Assembly: GCA_028698335.1 (NCBI GenBank)
Contig: JAQVDP010000017.1
Coordinates: 1 to 64,000, forward strand
Origin: Nevskiales bacterium
GTDB taxonomy: Bacteria > Pseudomonadota > Gammaproteobacteria > Nevskiales > Nevskiaceae
Direction of reading: 5' to 3'
DNA: 64,000 bases
Both the position numbers and the translations under genes were made by a program. The notes under the pieces are model-generated. The model saw only the letters and a list, made by a program, of their open reading frames with translations, ran no database searches and had not been told where the DNA came from. This document shows positions 18,993 to 29,255 of the stretch, piece after piece (position 1 is the first letter of the stretch; each line of letters begins with the position of its first letter).

Positions 18993-19505
18993 ATGATGGA
19001 AACGATCGAAGAGCAGCTCGAAGTCCGCAACGGCATTCCCGCCGACGAGGCCGCCGGTCCGGCGGGCGAGTTCCTGACCTTCAGGCTCGGCAGCGAGGAA
19101 TACGGTGTCGACATCCTCAAGGTCCAGGAGATCCGGGGCTACGACACCGTCACCCGCATTCCCGGTGCGCCGGAGTTCATCAAGGGCGTGATCAACCTGC
19201 GCGGCACGATCGTGCCGATCGTCGATCTGCGCTTGAAGTTCGATCTGCCCGAGGTCGTCTACAACGACTTCACCGTGATGATCGTGCTCAACGTGCTCAA
19301 CCGCGTCGTCGGCATCGTCGTCGACGGCGTCTCCGACGTGATCCAGCTCGAAGCCGGGCAGATCCGTCCGGCGCCCGAATTCAGCGCCGCGGTCAACGCC
19401 CGCAACATCATCGGCCTGGGTACCGTCGACTCCCGAATGCTGATCCTGCTGGACATCGAGAAGCTGGTTTCAGACCCGAATCTGCAACTTGTCGAAATTC
19501 ATTAA
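18993..19505 (+). CDS. cheW: Chemotaxis coupling protein CheW
   Basis: This 170-residue CheW domain protein has [24 protein letters not shown], the [26 protein letters not shown] core and a long C-terminal portion. It is a clear orthologue of classical CheW and more conserved than the copy at 15495. The ATG at 18993 is preceded by AAGGA. It sits between cheA and the PAS-containing transducer, so it is the adaptor of the second array. Confidence 0.96.
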   Translation: MMETIEEQLEVRNGIPADEAAGPAGEFLTFRLGSEEYGVDILKVQEIRGYDTVTRIPGAPEFIKGVINLRGTIVPIVDLRLKFDLPEVVYNDFTVMIVLNVLNRVVGIVVDGVSDVIQLEAGQIRPAPEFSAAVNARNIIGLGTVDSRMLILLDIEKLVSDPNLQLVEIH

Positions 19506-19540
19506 TCAGGCCGTCCGCGCCAACGCAATGGAGTCTAACG

Positions 19541-22360
19541 ATGCGAAATAATCAACCGGTGACGGGCAAAGAGGTTCAGCTCAGCGATACGACGATGATC
19601 GTGTCGCGCACCGACGCCAAGGGAATCATCCAGTACATCAACCGCGATTTCATCGAGATCAGCGGATTCACCGAAGCCGAACTCATCGGATCGCCGCACA
19701 ACATCGTGCGGCACCCGGATATGCCGGTCGAGGCCTTCGCGGACTTCTGGGGCACCCTCAAGGCGGGCAAGCCGTGGACCGGAATGGTGAAGAACCGCTG
19801 CAAGAACGGCGATCACTACTGGGTCGAGGCCAATGCGACCCCAATCCACGAAAACGGATCGCTGTCCGGCTACATGTCGGTCCGACGCCGGGCGACGCGC
19901 GAACAGGTCGAGGCAGCCGAGCTGGCCTACCGCCAGTTCCGCGAGGGCAACGCCAAGGGGCTGGCCATCCACCGTGGCAAGGTGGTGCGCAATAACGTCC
20001 TGGCCAGGCTGCAGCGCCGCTTTTCGCAAACGTCGATCAAGGCGCGCGGACTCGGTCTGGCGGCGCTGTTCGCGGCACTTCAGGTGATCATGCTGGTGGT
20101 CGGTCAGGCCGAACACCTGGGGGCGGTACCGGCCGGTGCGGCGATGCTCATCGGCCTCGGTGCTGCATTCGGGCTTTGCTGGGCCTTCGTACGCAGCGTC
20201 ACCGATCCGGTGCAGCGCGCTTACGTCCATCTGCAGGGGATGAGCGAAGGCAAACTCAATCAACGGATCGAAGTCAGCAGTGAGGATGAAGTCGGTCAGC
20301 TGCTCAATGCGGCACGCACGATGCAGATCAAGCTCGGCTTCGACATGGCCGAGGGCAAACGTCAGGCGGACGAGACCGCTCGTATCAAGCAGGGGCTCGA
20401 CGTGGTTGCGACCAACGTCATGGTCGCCGACTCGGATTACAACATCGTCTACCTGAATGATTCGGTGCGCGAGATGCTGCGCGAGGCCGAGGACGACATC
20501 CGCAAGGATCTGCCGGAGTTCCGGGCCGACAAGGCACTCGGCTCCAACATCGATGTGTTCCACAAGAATCCGGAGCATCAGCGAGGATTGCTGAACAAGC
20601 TCGCCGGCACCCATCGGGCCAATCTGAAGATCGGCGGACGCACGTTCTCACTGATCCTCAACCCGATTATCGGAGACCATTCCGAACGTCTGGGCATCGT
20701 CGTCGAGTGGAAGGACATGACCGCTCAGCTGGCGGCCGAAAAGGCGGAGCAGGAGCGTCTGGACGTCGAAAAGCGGCTTGCCGACGAGAACCTGCGGATC
20801 CGCAACGCGCTCGATAACGTCACCACCAACGTGATGATCGCCGACGGCGATCGCAACATCATCTACATGAACCGCTCGGTCATGGAAACGATGGTCAAGG
20901 CCGAGGACGATCTGAGGAAGACGCTGCCGAGCTTCGAGGCGCGTAATCTGGTTGGACGCAACATCGACGTGTTTCACAAGAATCCGGAGCATCAGGCCAA
21001 GTTGCTGTCAACTTTTCGTGAGCCGTACAGGACCCAGATCAAGGTGGGCCCGCGGACGTTCGCGCTGATTGCCGCGCCGATCTTCAACGAACAGGGTGAG
21101 CGTCTGGGGTCGGTCGTCGAGTGGGCCGATCGCACCGCCGAAGTCGCGGTCGAGGCCGAGGTGGGCGGGATCGTGCAGGCCGCGGCGGACGGCGACTTCA
21201 CGCAGCGCATCACGATGGAAGGCAAGGAAGGCTTCTTCGAACAGCTCGCGGTCAACATCAACAAGCTGCTTGAGACCAGCGAGGTCGGTCTCAACGAGAT
21301 CGCCCGCGTGCTGGCGGCGCTGGCCAAGGGCGATCTGACGCAGCACGTGTCGGGCGAGTTCAAGGGCACCTTCGGCAAGCTGCGCGACGACGCCAACGGC
21401 ACCGTCGAACAGCTCAAGTCGATCGTCGGCCAGATCAAGCAGGCGACCGACACGATCAACACCGCGGCTCGCGAGATCGCGTCCGGCAACACGGACCTGG
21501 CGTCGCGCACCGAGCAGCAGGCGGCCAGCCTCGAGGAGACCGCCTCCAGCATGGAGGAGCTGACCTCGACGGTGAAGCAGAACGCCGAGAACGCCAAGCA
21601 GGCCAACCAGCTCGCGATCGGCGCGGCCGACGTCGCCGGCAAGGGCGGATCGGTGGTGTCCGAGGTGGTCGACACGATGGAGGCGATCACCGAGTCGTCG
21701 AAGAAGATCGTCGACATCATCAGCGTCATCGACGGCATCGCCTTCCAGACCAACATCCTCGCCCTCAACGCCGCGGTCGAGGCCGCGCGTGCCGGCGAGC
21801 AGGGCCGCGGCTTCGCGGTGGTGGCCTCCGAGGTGCGCTCGCTGGCGCAGCGCTCGGCGGCCGCGGCCAAGGAGATCAAGACCCTGATCGGCGATTCGGT
21901 CGAAAAGGTCGAGAACGGCAGCAAGCTGGTCGAACAGGCCGGCGACACGATGAACGAGATCGTGACCAGCGTGAAGCGGGTCACCGACATCATGGCCGAG
22001 ATCACCGCGGCTTCGCAGGAGCAGAGCCAGGGCATCGAGCAGGTCAACCAGGCGATCACGTCGATGGACGAGGTCACCCAGCAGAACGCGGCGCTGGTCG
22101 AGGAAGCCTCGGCGGCGGCGCGCTCGCTCGAGGAACAGGCTGGTGGCCTCAGCGAGTCGGTGTCGGTGTTCCGGCTCGATGTCGGCGGCTCGCCCGCGGC
22201 CCGCATCGCCGTCCCGGCAGGCGCTTCCGTCGCGCAGAAGCCGGCCGGAAATGGTGCCGCGGTTGCCGCGCCCCGGCCCGCGAAGGCGGCTCCGGCGCCG
22301 AAGGCCAAGCCGGCGGCAGCGGCGGCCAGCGGCGGTGACGACCACTGGGTCGAGTTCTGA
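19541..22360 (+). CDS. Aer-like methyl-accepting transducer with three PAS domains
   Basis: This 939-residue chemoreceptor begins with a cytoplasmic PAS domain of the Aer type (about residues 8-115). Two closely spaced transmembrane helices (about 165-215) flank almost no periplasmic loop. A HAMP domain, two duplicated PAS domains (about 280-405 and 415-530) sharing [12 protein letters not shown], a second HAMP and the MCP signalling domain follow. It ends in an acidic/aromatic HWVEF tail resembling the CheR/CheB-tethering pentapeptide. The lack of a periplasmic sensor suggests internal redox or energy sensing. It is the only large receptor in the window. Confidence 0.92.
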   Translation: MRNNQPVTGKEVQLSDTTMIVSRTDAKGIIQYINRDFIEISGFTEAELIGSPHNIVRHPDMPVEAFADFWGTLKAGKPWTGMVKNRCKNGDHYWVEANATPIHENGSLSGYMSVRRRATREQVEAAELAYRQFREGNAKGLAIHRGKVVRNNVLARLQRRFSQTSIKARGLGLAALFAALQVIMLVVGQAEHLGAVPAGAAMLIGLGAAFGLCWAFVRSVTDPVQRAYVHLQGMSEGKLNQRIEVSSEDEVGQLLNAARTMQIKLGFDMAEGKRQADETARIKQGLDVVATNVMVADSDYNIVYLNDSVREMLREAEDDIRKDLPEFRADKALGSNIDVFHKNPEHQRGLLNKLAGTHRANLKIGGRTFSLILNPIIGDHSERLGIVVEWKDMTAQLAAEKAEQERLDVEKRLADENLRIRNALDNVTTNVMIADGDRNIIYMNRSVMETMVKAEDDLRKTLPSFEARNLVGRNIDVFHKNPEHQAKLLSTFREPYRTQIKVGPRTFALIAAPIFNEQGERLGSVVEWADRTAEVAVEAEVGGIVQAAADGDFTQRITMEGKEGFFEQLAVNINKLLETSEVGLNEIARVLAALAKGDLTQHVSGEFKGTFGKLRDDANGTVEQLKSIVGQIKQATDTINTAAREIASGNTDLASRTEQQAASLEETASSMEELTSTVKQNAENAKQANQLAIGAADVAGKGGSVVSEVVDTMEAITESSKKIVDIISVIDGIAFQTNILALNAAVEAARAGEQGRGFAVVASEVRSLAQRSAAAAKEIKTLIGDSVEKVENGSKLVEQAGDTMNEIVTSVKRVTDIMAEITAASQEQSQGIEQVNQAITSMDEVTQQNAALVEEASAAARSLEEQAGGLSESVSVFRLDVGGSPAARIAVPAGASVAQKPAGNGAAVAAPRPAKAAPAPKAKPAAAAASGGDDHWVEF

Positions 22361-22402
22361 GCCCGGGCCTGGCGCCGGCACGAGACGACAAGGAGACGAT
22401 CG

Positions 22403-22501
22403 ATGAATCGCTATCTGCGCTGGTTCGGTGACTTCGGCCTGAGCATTGCCGGCTTCGGATGGGTGCCGGTCGCGGGGACTGCTGCCGGAGACGGTGCTTG
22501 A
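22403..22501 (+). CDS. Small ORF (32 residues) translationally coupled to cheR
   Basis: A 32-residue frame starts at ATG 22403 with an excellent AGGAG 7 bases upstream. It ends at TGA 22499-22501, overlapping the proposed TTG start of cheR (TTGA). The peptide is aromatic and Gly-rich (begins MNRYLRWFGDFG) with no charge clusters. I recognise no family. It may be a leader peptide that feeds ribosomes to the weak TTG start. It could also be chance, though the good ribosome-binding site and coupling argue otherwise. Confidence 0.45.
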   Translation: MNRYLRWFGDFGLSIAGFGWVPVAGTAAGDGA

Positions 22502-23364
22502 GCCGCGACAAGGCCATCAACGCCGATCGGGAATTCAGCTTCACTCCGCGCGATTTCCAGCGGGTCCGGGGGCTGATCTACGAGCGCGCCGGGATCTCCC
22601 TGGCCGACGGCAAGCAGGATCTTGTCTACAGCCGCCTGGCGCGTCGCCTTCGGGCGACGCGGCACGGCGTCTTCGCCGACTATCTCGATGCGCTGGAAGC
22701 CGATGCGGCCAGTCCCGAGTGGGAGGCGTTCACCAATGCCCTGACCACCAACCTCACGTCGTTCTTCCGTGAGGCCCATCATTTCGACATGCTCCGGGAT
22801 CAGCTGCTCAGGTTGCCCCGGGGGCAGCGCGCGCTGATCTGGTCCTGCGCCGCGTCGACCGGGGAGGAACCGTACTCGATCGCGATGGTCGCGGCCGAGG
22901 TCTTCGGCAGCCTCAATCCGCCGGTCTCGATCCTGGCCACGGATATCGACACCAACGTACTGGCGACCGGCCAGCAGGGCATCTATGCACTCGATCGCAT
23001 CGCCGGGTTGTCGCCCGAACGCGTCAAGAAGTTCTTCCGGCGCGGCACCGGTGCCAACGAGGGAAAATGCCGCGTCGTCGACGAGCTGCGCGGCCTGATC
23101 ACGTTCCGGCGCCTGAATCTGCTCGACGCGAGCTGGGGCCTGAAGGGGCCGTTCGAGGCGATCTTCTGCCGCAATGTGATGATCTACTTCGACAAGCCGA
23201 CCCAGCAGCGCCTGCTCGGCAAGCTGGTGCCGCTGCTGGCGGATGACGGGCTGCTGTTCACCGGACATTCGGAGAGCCTGTTCAACGTCGCCGAGCTGCT
23301 GACCATGGCGGGACGGACCGCGTACCGGCCCCGCGCGAGAAGGCGGACCGGTGTCCCGGCATGA
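22498..23364 (+). CDS. cheR: Chemoreceptor glutamate methyltransferase CheR
   Basis: CheR methylates receptor glutamates with S-adenosylmethionine. The product has the helical N-terminal domain, the SAM-binding motif WSCAASTGEEPYSIAM, ATDID and the CRNVMIYFD motif. The start is uncertain. TTG at 22498 has GGAG 7 bases upstream and overlaps the small upstream frame, giving 288 residues; ATG at 22459 has no ribosome-binding site. The cheD start overlaps the stop by 4 bases. Confidence 0.92.
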   Translation: MSRDKAINADREFSFTPRDFQRVRGLIYERAGISLADGKQDLVYSRLARRLRATRHGVFADYLDALEADAASPEWEAFTNALTTNLTSFFREAHHFDMLRDQLLRLPRGQRALIWSCAASTGEEPYSIAMVAAEVFGSLNPPVSILATDIDTNVLATGQQGIYALDRIAGLSPERVKKFFRRGTGANEGKCRVVDELRGLITFRRLNLLDASWGLKGPFEAIFCRNVMIYFDKPTQQRLLGKLVPLLADDGLLFTGHSESLFNVAELLTMAGRTAYRPRARRRTGVPA

Positions 23365-23984
23365 CCGCAGCGCTGCGACATGCATGGGATGCCCGCGTCG
23401 GGCAGGGGATCGCGCCGCGTTACCACGACCGGCAGTTGCGCTGCGACGTCATCAAGGTCATGCCCGGGGAATACGAGGTGACCGACGGCGAGGACGCGCT
23501 GGTGACCCTGCTGGGGTCCTGCGTGGCGGCCTGCGTGCGTGATCCGGCGCTCGGGCTCGGTGGCATGAACCATTTCATGCTGCCCGACGACGAGCGCGGT
23601 GGCGGCACCGCCAACGCCCGCTACGGCGCCTACGCCATGGAGGTTCTGATCAACGAACTGATCAAGCGCGGCGCCCAGCGTCGGCGACTGGAGGCCAAGG
23701 TCTTCGGCGGCGGCAACGTCATGCGCGGCTTCACCCAGAACCGCGTCGGCGACCGCAACGCCCAGTTCGTCCTCGAGTACCTCGAAAGAGAACAGATTCC
23801 GGTCGTCGCCCAGGACCTGGGCGACGCCTACGCCCGCAAGGTCGCGTTCTGGGTCCGCACCGGCCGCGTGCTGGTCCGCCACCTGCCGATGGCGGCAACC
23901 GCCGCCGATCTGGCCGCCGAGCAGGCCTACGAGCGCGAGCTCAAACAGCAGCCCGTGGACGGCGACGTGGAGTTGTTCGACTGA
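23361..23984 (+). CDS. cheD: Chemoreceptor glutamine deamidase CheD
   Basis: CheD deamidates receptor glutamines. The 207-residue protein has the catalytic Cys54 in [10 protein letters not shown], the conserved His in GMNHFMLP and the Thr/Ser-bearing C-terminal core (KVFGGGNVM). Length is within the family range, with a C-terminal tail of about 25 residues. It overlaps both cheR (4 bases) and cheB (1 base). Confidence 0.95.
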   Translation: MTAALRHAWDARVGQGIAPRYHDRQLRCDVIKVMPGEYEVTDGEDALVTLLGSCVAACVRDPALGLGGMNHFMLPDDERGGGTANARYGAYAMEVLINELIKRGAQRRRLEAKVFGGGNVMRGFTQNRVGDRNAQFVLEYLEREQIPVVAQDLGDAYARKVAFWVRTGRVLVRHLPMAATAADLAAEQAYERELKQQPVDGDVELFD

Positions 23985-25030
23985 TGGCGATCAAGGTTCT
24001 CATCGTGGACGACTCCGCGCTGGTGCGCGGCGTGCTGTCCGAAATCCTGTCCGAGGATCCGGAGCTGGAGGTGGTCGGCACCGCGTCCGACCCGCTGATC
24101 GCACGGCAGAAGATCAAGCAGCTCAATCCCGACGTCCTGACGCTGGATGTCGAGATGCCGCGCATGGACGGGCTGACCTTCCTCGAGAACCTGATGCGCC
24201 TGCGGCCGATGCCGGTGCTGATGGTGTCGTCGTTGACCGCCAAGGGCGCGGAAGTGACGTTGCAGGCCCTCGAACTCGGGGCGGTGGATTTCGTGACCAA
24301 GCCGTCGCTCGACGTCAAGGCCGGGCTCGAGGGCTATGCGCAGATGCTTTGCGAGAAGGTCAAGGCGGTTGCGGGCTCGCATCCGCGCAGCGGTGCGCCG
24401 TTGCCGCGACCGGCCGCGCCCGCCGTGGCGGCCGCGCCGAAGCGGCCACGGCGCTTCCTGACCACCGAGAAGATCATTGCCATCGGCGCGTCGACCGGCG
24501 GGACCGAGGCGATCAAGGCGGTGCTGACCGCGATGCCACCGGACTGTCCGGCGATCGTCATCACCCAGCACATTCCGCCGATGTTCAGCGGGCCCTTCGC
24601 CGAGCGCATGAACCGGTCGTCGGCAATGTCGGTGTGCGAGGCGCAGGACGGCCAGCAGATCGTGCCGGGTCACGCCTACATCGCGCCCGGCAGCCACCAT
24701 CTGCTGATCGAGCGCAGCGGTGCGCGCTACCTCTGCCGGCTCTCCGACGCGCCGCCGGAAAACCGCCACCGGCCGAGCGTCGACACGATGTTCCGGTCGG
24801 TCGCCGACAACGTCGGCACCAACGCCGTCGCCGCGATCCTCACCGGGATGGGCGATGACGGCGCGCGCCAGTTGCTGGAGCTGCGGCAGCTGGGCGCCCA
24901 TACGCTGGTCCAGGACGAGGCCAGCAGCGTGGTCTGGGGCATGCCGGGCGCCGCCGCGCGCATCGGCGCCGCGGAACGCATCTTGCCTCTGGACCAGATA
25001 GCCGGACAGCTGCTGGCATGGACGCGTTGA
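23984..25030 (+). CDS. cheB: Chemotaxis response regulator/methylesterase CheB
   Basis: CheB removes methyl groups from receptors when phosphorylated by CheA. The 348-residue protein has an N-terminal receiver (phospho-Asp in [12 protein letters not shown], about residue 54; Lys in DFVTKPS) and a methylesterase domain with the Ser in GASTGGTEA, His in ITQHIPP and Asp in LTGMGDDGA. An Ala/Pro-rich linker joins the two. It ends the cheR-cheD-cheB unit and is followed by a sigma-28-like promoter. Confidence 0.97.
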   Translation: MAIKVLIVDDSALVRGVLSEILSEDPELEVVGTASDPLIARQKIKQLNPDVLTLDVEMPRMDGLTFLENLMRLRPMPVLMVSSLTAKGAEVTLQALELGAVDFVTKPSLDVKAGLEGYAQMLCEKVKAVAGSHPRSGAPLPRPAAPAVAAAPKRPRRFLTTEKIIAIGASTGGTEAIKAVLTAMPPDCPAIVITQHIPPMFSGPFAERMNRSSAMSVCEAQDGQQIVPGHAYIAPGSHHLLIERSGARYLCRLSDAPPENRHRPSVDTMFRSVADNVGTNAVAAILTGMGDDGARQLLELRQLGAHTLVQDEASSVVWGMPGAAARIGAAERILPLDQIAGQLLAWTR

Positions 25031-25046
25031 TCGTCGACGACCGGGC

Positions 25047-25073
25047 TAAAGGTCTGCCCGTGCCGGTCGATAT
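25047..25073 (+). promoter_or_regulatory. Candidate sigma-28 (FliA) promoter for the transducer at 25111
   Basis: TAAA at 25047-25050, a 15-base spacer and GTCGATAT at 25066-25073 match the flagellar sigma-28 consensus TAAA-N15-GCCGATAA with two mismatches in the -10 element and exact spacing. It lies 38 bases before a transducer gene, the expected type of target for FliA. Confidence 0.6.
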
Positions 25074-25110
25074 TCCGTTCTAGAGATTTCAGGTTCGCTG
25101 GAGCCCCCAA

Positions 25111-26259
25111 ATGCAAGCTACACAATGGAAACCGCTGATCGTACCCGCCGGGGTCACGCTCGCTCATGTTCTGGTGCTGCTCAGCGGTGCCGGTAGCGGC
25201 ATCGTCTGGCTCAGCGGCATCGTCGCCGCTGCGGCCTGGGCCTGGGTGGCCTGGCGCCAGCATCGTCTGCTCGGCGCGGCCGAGGCGGCGCTGGCCCGTC
25301 ACGAGGAGCAGGCGCGCAACCGCCGCAAGGCGCTCAGTGAACTGCGCGAGGGCTTCGTCGCCGAGATTGGCGGCGTCGAGACCGAGGTCGGGCGCGTGCG
25401 CAGGCTGATCGCCGAGGCGGTGCAGGAACTCGGGCAGGCCTTCGATGAAATGACGCGCTATTCCAAGTCGCAGGAAAAGGCGGTGTCGCAGATCCTGACG
25501 CATACCGGCGGCGACGGCGGCGGCATCGACGTGCGCCGCTTCACCGACACCGCGTCCAAGCTGATGAACAGCCTGGTCGAGTCGCTGGCGCAGGTCAGTC
25601 GCGAAAGTTCGGCCACCGTTCGTCAGATCGACGAGATGGTCAAGCAGATGGACGCGATCTTCGATCTGCTTGGCGACGTCAAGTCGATCGCCGACCAGAC
25701 CAATCTGCTCGCGCTCAATGCCGCGATCGAGGCGGCGCGCGCCGGGGAGGCCGGTCGCGGCTTCGCGGTGGTGGCCGAGGAAGTGCGCAACCTGTCCGAG
25801 CGCTCCACCAGCTTCAACGAGCAGATCCGCTCGCTGGTGTCGAGCTCGAAGGAAGCGGTGGCGGCGGTGCGCGAGACCGTCGGCGAGATGGCGTCCCGCG
25901 ATGTCAGCCTGGCCGAGGGCGCGCGCGACGAGGCCCACGGGCTGCTGCAGCAGGTCGACGGCATCAATTCCAAGCTCGCCGAGGGCATTCGCGAGGTCTC
26001 GACGGCGCGTGAGTCGATCAGTGTCGCGGTCGGCCGCGCGGTGCGCTGCCTGCAGTTCGAGGACATCTCGACCCAGGCGCTGGCATCGGCCGAGAAGCAC
26101 GCACACCGGATCGAGGCGATCAACGCCGAGGTCATCGAGGCGGGTGGCGGCGAGGCGCCGAGCGCGCTGCCGAACCGGCCGCGCGAGGACTGGCGCGAGG
26201 CGCAGCACAAGCCGGTGGCGCAGGTGTCGATGGATTCCGGCGCGGTCGAACTGTTCTAG
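25111..26259 (+). CDS. Short membrane-bound methyl-accepting chemotaxis protein
   Basis: The 382-residue receptor has two adjacent N-terminal hydrophobic helices (about 10-30 and 32-50) with almost no periplasmic part. A coiled-coil stretch follows, and then a compact MCP signalling domain with the hairpin tip [24 protein letters not shown]-type sequence. There is no HAMP or ligand-binding domain that I can see. It probably senses membrane or cytoplasmic signals, or acts as an array scaffold. Its own FliA-like promoter separates it from cheB. Confidence 0.85.
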   Translation: MQATQWKPLIVPAGVTLAHVLVLLSGAGSGIVWLSGIVAAAAWAWVAWRQHRLLGAAEAALARHEEQARNRRKALSELREGFVAEIGGVETEVGRVRRLIAEAVQELGQAFDEMTRYSKSQEKAVSQILTHTGGDGGGIDVRRFTDTASKLMNSLVESLAQVSRESSATVRQIDEMVKQMDAIFDLLGDVKSIADQTNLLALNAAIEAARAGEAGRGFAVVAEEVRNLSERSTSFNEQIRSLVSSSKEAVAAVRETVGEMASRDVSLAEGARDEAHGLLQQVDGINSKLAEGIREVSTARESISVAVGRAVRCLQFEDISTQALASAEKHAHRIEAINAEVIEAGGGEAPSALPNRPREDWREAQHKPVAQVSMDSGAVELF

Positions 26260-26279
26260 CCCGACGGGGGCGCGGACGC

Positions 26280-26927
26280 CTAGCGCGCCGCGCCCTGCAG
26301 CAGGCGCGAACCGGCGCGGATCAGGCGGGTCTCGACCTCCTGTTCCGGCGCGAATCCGCGGATGAATACCCGGGTCACGAACGCGGCGCAGTCCTCGGGG
26401 CTGCGCCGGGGTTGCGAGGCGATCAGGCGTGCCATCTCGTAGGCCGCGCCGAAGGTGATCGCGGTCATCATGTCCACGTCGAGTTCCGGCAGCAGGCCGC
26501 GCACGATGGCGTTCTGCATGTCGGCCCGCAGCGACTGCATCAGCAGACTCAGCAGATTGTCGCTGTAGAACGAGCGCACCGCGCGTTCGTTCTGGAACAT
26601 CAGCTGGAAGAAGTCCGGATTGGCCCGGACCTGCCGGAACGTCGCGAGGAACGATTCGTAGAAGAACGAATCGAAATCGGCCGCGTGCTCGCGCGCCGCG
26701 TGGATCTCGTCCTGCAGCGTCGTCAGCTGCGTTTCGGCCAGCGCCCGGAACAGACTTTCCTTGTCGGGGAAGTAGTTGTAGAAGGTGCCGGCGGCGAGTC
26801 CCGAATGGCGGATCACGTCGCGGATGGTGACGGCTTCGTAACCCTGGTCGAGGAAGCAGCGCCGCGCCGCATCGAGGATGGCCGAGCGATTGGCGATCTT
26901 GTTGCGCTCACGCTTGCTCAGCGACAT
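26280..26927 (-). CDS. TetR/AcrR-family transcriptional regulator
   Basis: The 215-residue protein has the TetR N-terminal helix-turn-helix (AARRCFLDQGYEAVTIRDVIRHSGLAAGTFYNYF, about residues 18-52), followed by a ligand-binding domain with no recognisable specificity. Its end faces the end of the transducer at 26259. The neighbouring minus-strand genes (phosphatase, crotonase, thioesterase) could be targets, but no operator was found. Confidence 0.9.
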   Translation of the reverse strand: MSLSKRERNKIANRSAILDAARRCFLDQGYEAVTIRDVIRHSGLAAGTFYNYFPDKESLFRALAETQLTTLQDEIHAAREHAADFDSFFYESFLATFRQVRANPDFFQLMFQNERAVRSFYSDNLLSLLMQSLRADMQNAIVRGLLPELDVDMMTAITFGAAYEMARLIASQPRRSPEDCAAFVTRVFIRGFAPEQEVETRLIRAGSRLLQGAAR

Positions 26928-27063
26928 CCGCAGTCTCCGGTGCGGTGTGCGTCCAAACCGGAATGGGGGCCCCGGGGGATCAGGTCTGTCATCTGCTGGA
27001 TCGGAAAATCGGCTTTCGCAATCAGTGCGTTAGGGGCGATCCTGCGCAACCGCGGTGCCGGCG

Positions 27064-27837
27064 TCAAGTTTCCGGCGCCAGCCAGCGGTCGCGCAGCCGT
27101 TCGAGCGCGGCCGCATCAATGCCGGCGTGCCGCCGCAGATATCCCTCGACTGAATCGTAGCGGCGCTCGATGGCGGCGAAGGCCGCGCGCAGATACGCCG
27201 GGCGGGCATCGAGGATCGGCGCCAGCGTGTCGGCATCGACGTCCAGGCCGAACATCGTCGCGAAGGCTTCGCGCATTTCGGCGAGATGCGGATAGGGTTC
27301 CCGCGGTGCCGATCGCAGATAGTCGGCCTCGATCCGCCCGGGCGCGACGCCGAGCGCGTGCAGCAGCAGCGCCACCACGAAGCCGGTGCGGTCCTTGCCG
27401 GCCGCGCAGTGGATCAGCAGGGCGTCGTCGCGGCGGTCGATTGCGCGGAACAGGGCGGGCAGCTGCGGCGCGAAGGCGTCGGCGAAGTCCGCGTAGATCC
27501 GCAGCATCAGGCGTTCTGCGCCCGCCGGCGTCGGATCCTCGGCGAGGGTGCGGGCGTAGCGCGGATTGCCCTGCAGGTCGTTGCGCAGCTCCAGCCACAG
27601 CTGATCGGCGCCGACATGAATCGGAATCCGGTTCGGCCGGCGCCGGCGTTCGTTATCGCTGCGCAGGTCGCAGACCGTGCGCAGGCCGATCCGTGCGAGC
27701 TGCCGCCAGTCGTCGTCGCTGACCTCGCTCAGGCGTCCGGACCGCAGCAGGCGATGGGCGCGGATGCGGCGGCCGTCGGCCGCCGGCATCCCCGCAAGAC
27801 TGCGGAAGTTGCGCAGGCTGTCGAGGCGCAACGACAT
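27064..27837 (-). CDS. Tyrosine phosphatase-like protein (Y_phosphatase3 family)
   Basis: The 257-residue protein carries the Cys-based phosphatase signature HCAAGKDRTGF (C-X5-R) and the family's N-terminal FRSLAG and LRSGRLSEVSDDDW motifs with LRTVCDLRSDNER. These proteins dephosphorylate tyrosine or phospholipid substrates; the actual substrate is unknown. I chose ATG 27837 because the homologous region begins there; an upstream start at 27882 adds 15 unconserved residues. Confidence 0.87.
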   Translation of the reverse strand: MSLRLDSLRNFRSLAGMPAADGRRIRAHRLLRSGRLSEVSDDDWRQLARIGLRTVCDLRSDNERRRRPNRIPIHVGADQLWLELRNDLQGNPRYARTLAEDPTPAGAERLMLRIYADFADAFAPQLPALFRAIDRRDDALLIHCAAGKDRTGFVVALLLHALGVAPGRIEADYLRSAPREPYPHLAEMREAFATMFGLDVDADTLAPILDARPAYLRAAFAAIERRYDSVEGYLRRHAGIDAAALERLRDRWLAPET

Positions 27838-27907
27838 GTCGTTCGCGCCGTCACCCGCAGCTGGACCGGGGCGGACCACCACGCTCGCCGAGCCCGGACG
27901 TCCGGCT

Positions 27908-28687
27908 TCAGCTGAAGTTGCTGAAGTCCGGCTTGCGCTTCTGCATGAACGCGGTCAGCGCTTCCTTGGCTTCCTCGCCCTGCAGCATCGACATGAAGTG
28001 CACCGCCTCGGCCGGGATGATTTCGTCGATCAGATCGCGGCGCCAGCGCTTGAGCAGCTCCTTGGACGTGCGCAGCGCGGCCGGCGGCTGCTCGGCGAGG
28101 CGGCGTGCCTTGGCCAGCGCGTGCTCGTAGACCTCGGCGTCGGGCAGCACCGCGTTGATCAGGCGGTAGTCGACCGCATCGGCGGCGGTGAAGGCTTCGC
28201 CCAGCAGCATCAGCTCGGCCGCCTTGACGTGGCCGATCATGCGCGGCAGCAGGTAGGTCGACGCGTATTCCGGGCAGATGCCGATATTGACGAAGGGCAT
28301 CTGGAAGCGTGCCTTCTCGCCGGCGTAGGCAAGATCGACATGCAGCAGCACCGTGGTGCCGACGCCGATCGCCGGGCCGTTGATCGCGGCGACCACCGGC
28401 TTGGTGACGTGCGCCAGCGTCTTCATGAAGCGCAGCACCGGCACATCGTCGGACGGCGTGATCGTCTTCATCTGCAGGAAGTCGGCAATGTCGTTGCCGC
28501 TGCAGAAGCAGTCCGGGGTGCCGGTGAGCAGGATGCTGCGCACCTGCGGGTCTTCGTCGGCCTGTTTCAGTGCGTCGGTCAGCGCCGTGTACATCGCCTG
28601 GGTCAGGGCGTTCTTCTTCTCGCCGCGATTGAGGCGGACCACCATCACGCTGTCGACCAGTTCGGTCAGGATGTGTTCGCTGCTCAT
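27908..28687 (-). CDS. Enoyl-CoA hydratase/isomerase (crotonase) family protein
   Basis: The 259-residue crotonase-fold protein has the oxyanion-hole segments CFCSGNDIADF and GPAIGVGTTVLLHVDLAYAG. The first catalytic Glu of classical hydratases is not seen in its usual place (RFQMPFVNIG). A Glu is present in ICPEYAS, which fits delta3,delta2-enoyl-CoA isomerase-like members better. The C-terminus carries a helical cap with MQKRKPDFSNF. The ATG at 28687 is preceded by 41 bases separating it from the thioesterase gene. Confidence 0.9.
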   Translation of the reverse strand: MSSEHILTELVDSVMVVRLNRGEKKNALTQAMYTALTDALKQADEDPQVRSILLTGTPDCFCSGNDIADFLQMKTITPSDDVPVLRFMKTLAHVTKPVVAAINGPAIGVGTTVLLHVDLAYAGEKARFQMPFVNIGICPEYASTYLLPRMIGHVKAAELMLLGEAFTAADAVDYRLINAVLPDAEVYEHALAKARRLAEQPPAALRTSKELLKRWRRDLIDEIIPAEAVHFMSMLQGEEAKEALTAFMQKRKPDFSNFS

Positions 28688-28728
28688 CTTTGGATTTTCT
28701 AATGAATTGTTGAGGGGGGCGTTGGATT

Positions 28729-29253
28729 CTAGCGTGATCCCCCGCGCTTGCGGTCGCGGTCGGCGGAGCCGGTCGTCGCCGCGGGTGCGCCGGTGCGACG
28801 CGGCGACAGGTACATGGTGATGTCGGCCTCCATCACGATCTCGTCGCGACGGTTGCGCACCCGCACCGGGACCCGCAGATCCCCCGTGTAGTCGTCGGCG
28901 ATCGGCGTCGCCAGCGTCGCCCGTGCGCTCAGGTCGGTGTCGGCCTTCTGCAGGTAGCGCACGGTCATGCCGCGCGGAATCCAGCGCAGCCCCGGCGGCA
29001 GCGAGGACTCCAGCATCGTACCGGCGGCCAGTTCGCACATCGCGCACATCGCGATCGCGTTGACCGTTCCCAGGTGATTGTGGACCGCGCGGCGGTCGCG
29101 GATCGCAACCTCGCAGCGTCCCGCCTCCAGCTCGACGAAGCGCGGCGCGATCGAGGCGAAGTAGGGCGCGCGGGCGGTGACCACCCTGGAAAACAGGCGC
29201 GCGCCGAGCGGGTAGCGCCGCATGCGGGCGAAGATTTCAGCCGGATTCGCCAT
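28729..29253 (-). CDS. Hotdog-fold thioesterase-like protein (DUF4442 type)
   Basis: The 174-residue protein resembles the DUF4442 hotdog family: VELEAGRCEVAIRDRRAVHNHLGTVNAIAMCAMCELAAG forms the central helix region, followed by WIPRGMTVRYLQKADTDL. Such proteins act on acyl-CoA or related thioesters. The C-terminus is a charged, low-complexity tail. It begins 2 bases after the stop of the interrupted hydrolase, so the two were probably one operon with the crotonase. Confidence 0.75.
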   Translation of the reverse strand: MANPAEIFARMRRYPLGARLFSRVVTARAPYFASIAPRFVELEAGRCEVAIRDRRAVHNHLGTVNAIAMCAMCELAAGTMLESSLPPGLRWIPRGMTVRYLQKADTDLSARATLATPIADDYTGDLRVPVRVRNRRDEIVMEADITMYLSPRRTGAPAATTGSADRDRKRGGSR

Positions 29254-29255
29254 GT

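Noticed and set aside
27286-28702. Plus-strand open frames opposite the phosphatase and crotonase
   Set aside because: They overlap two real minus-strand genes; the products show no motif.
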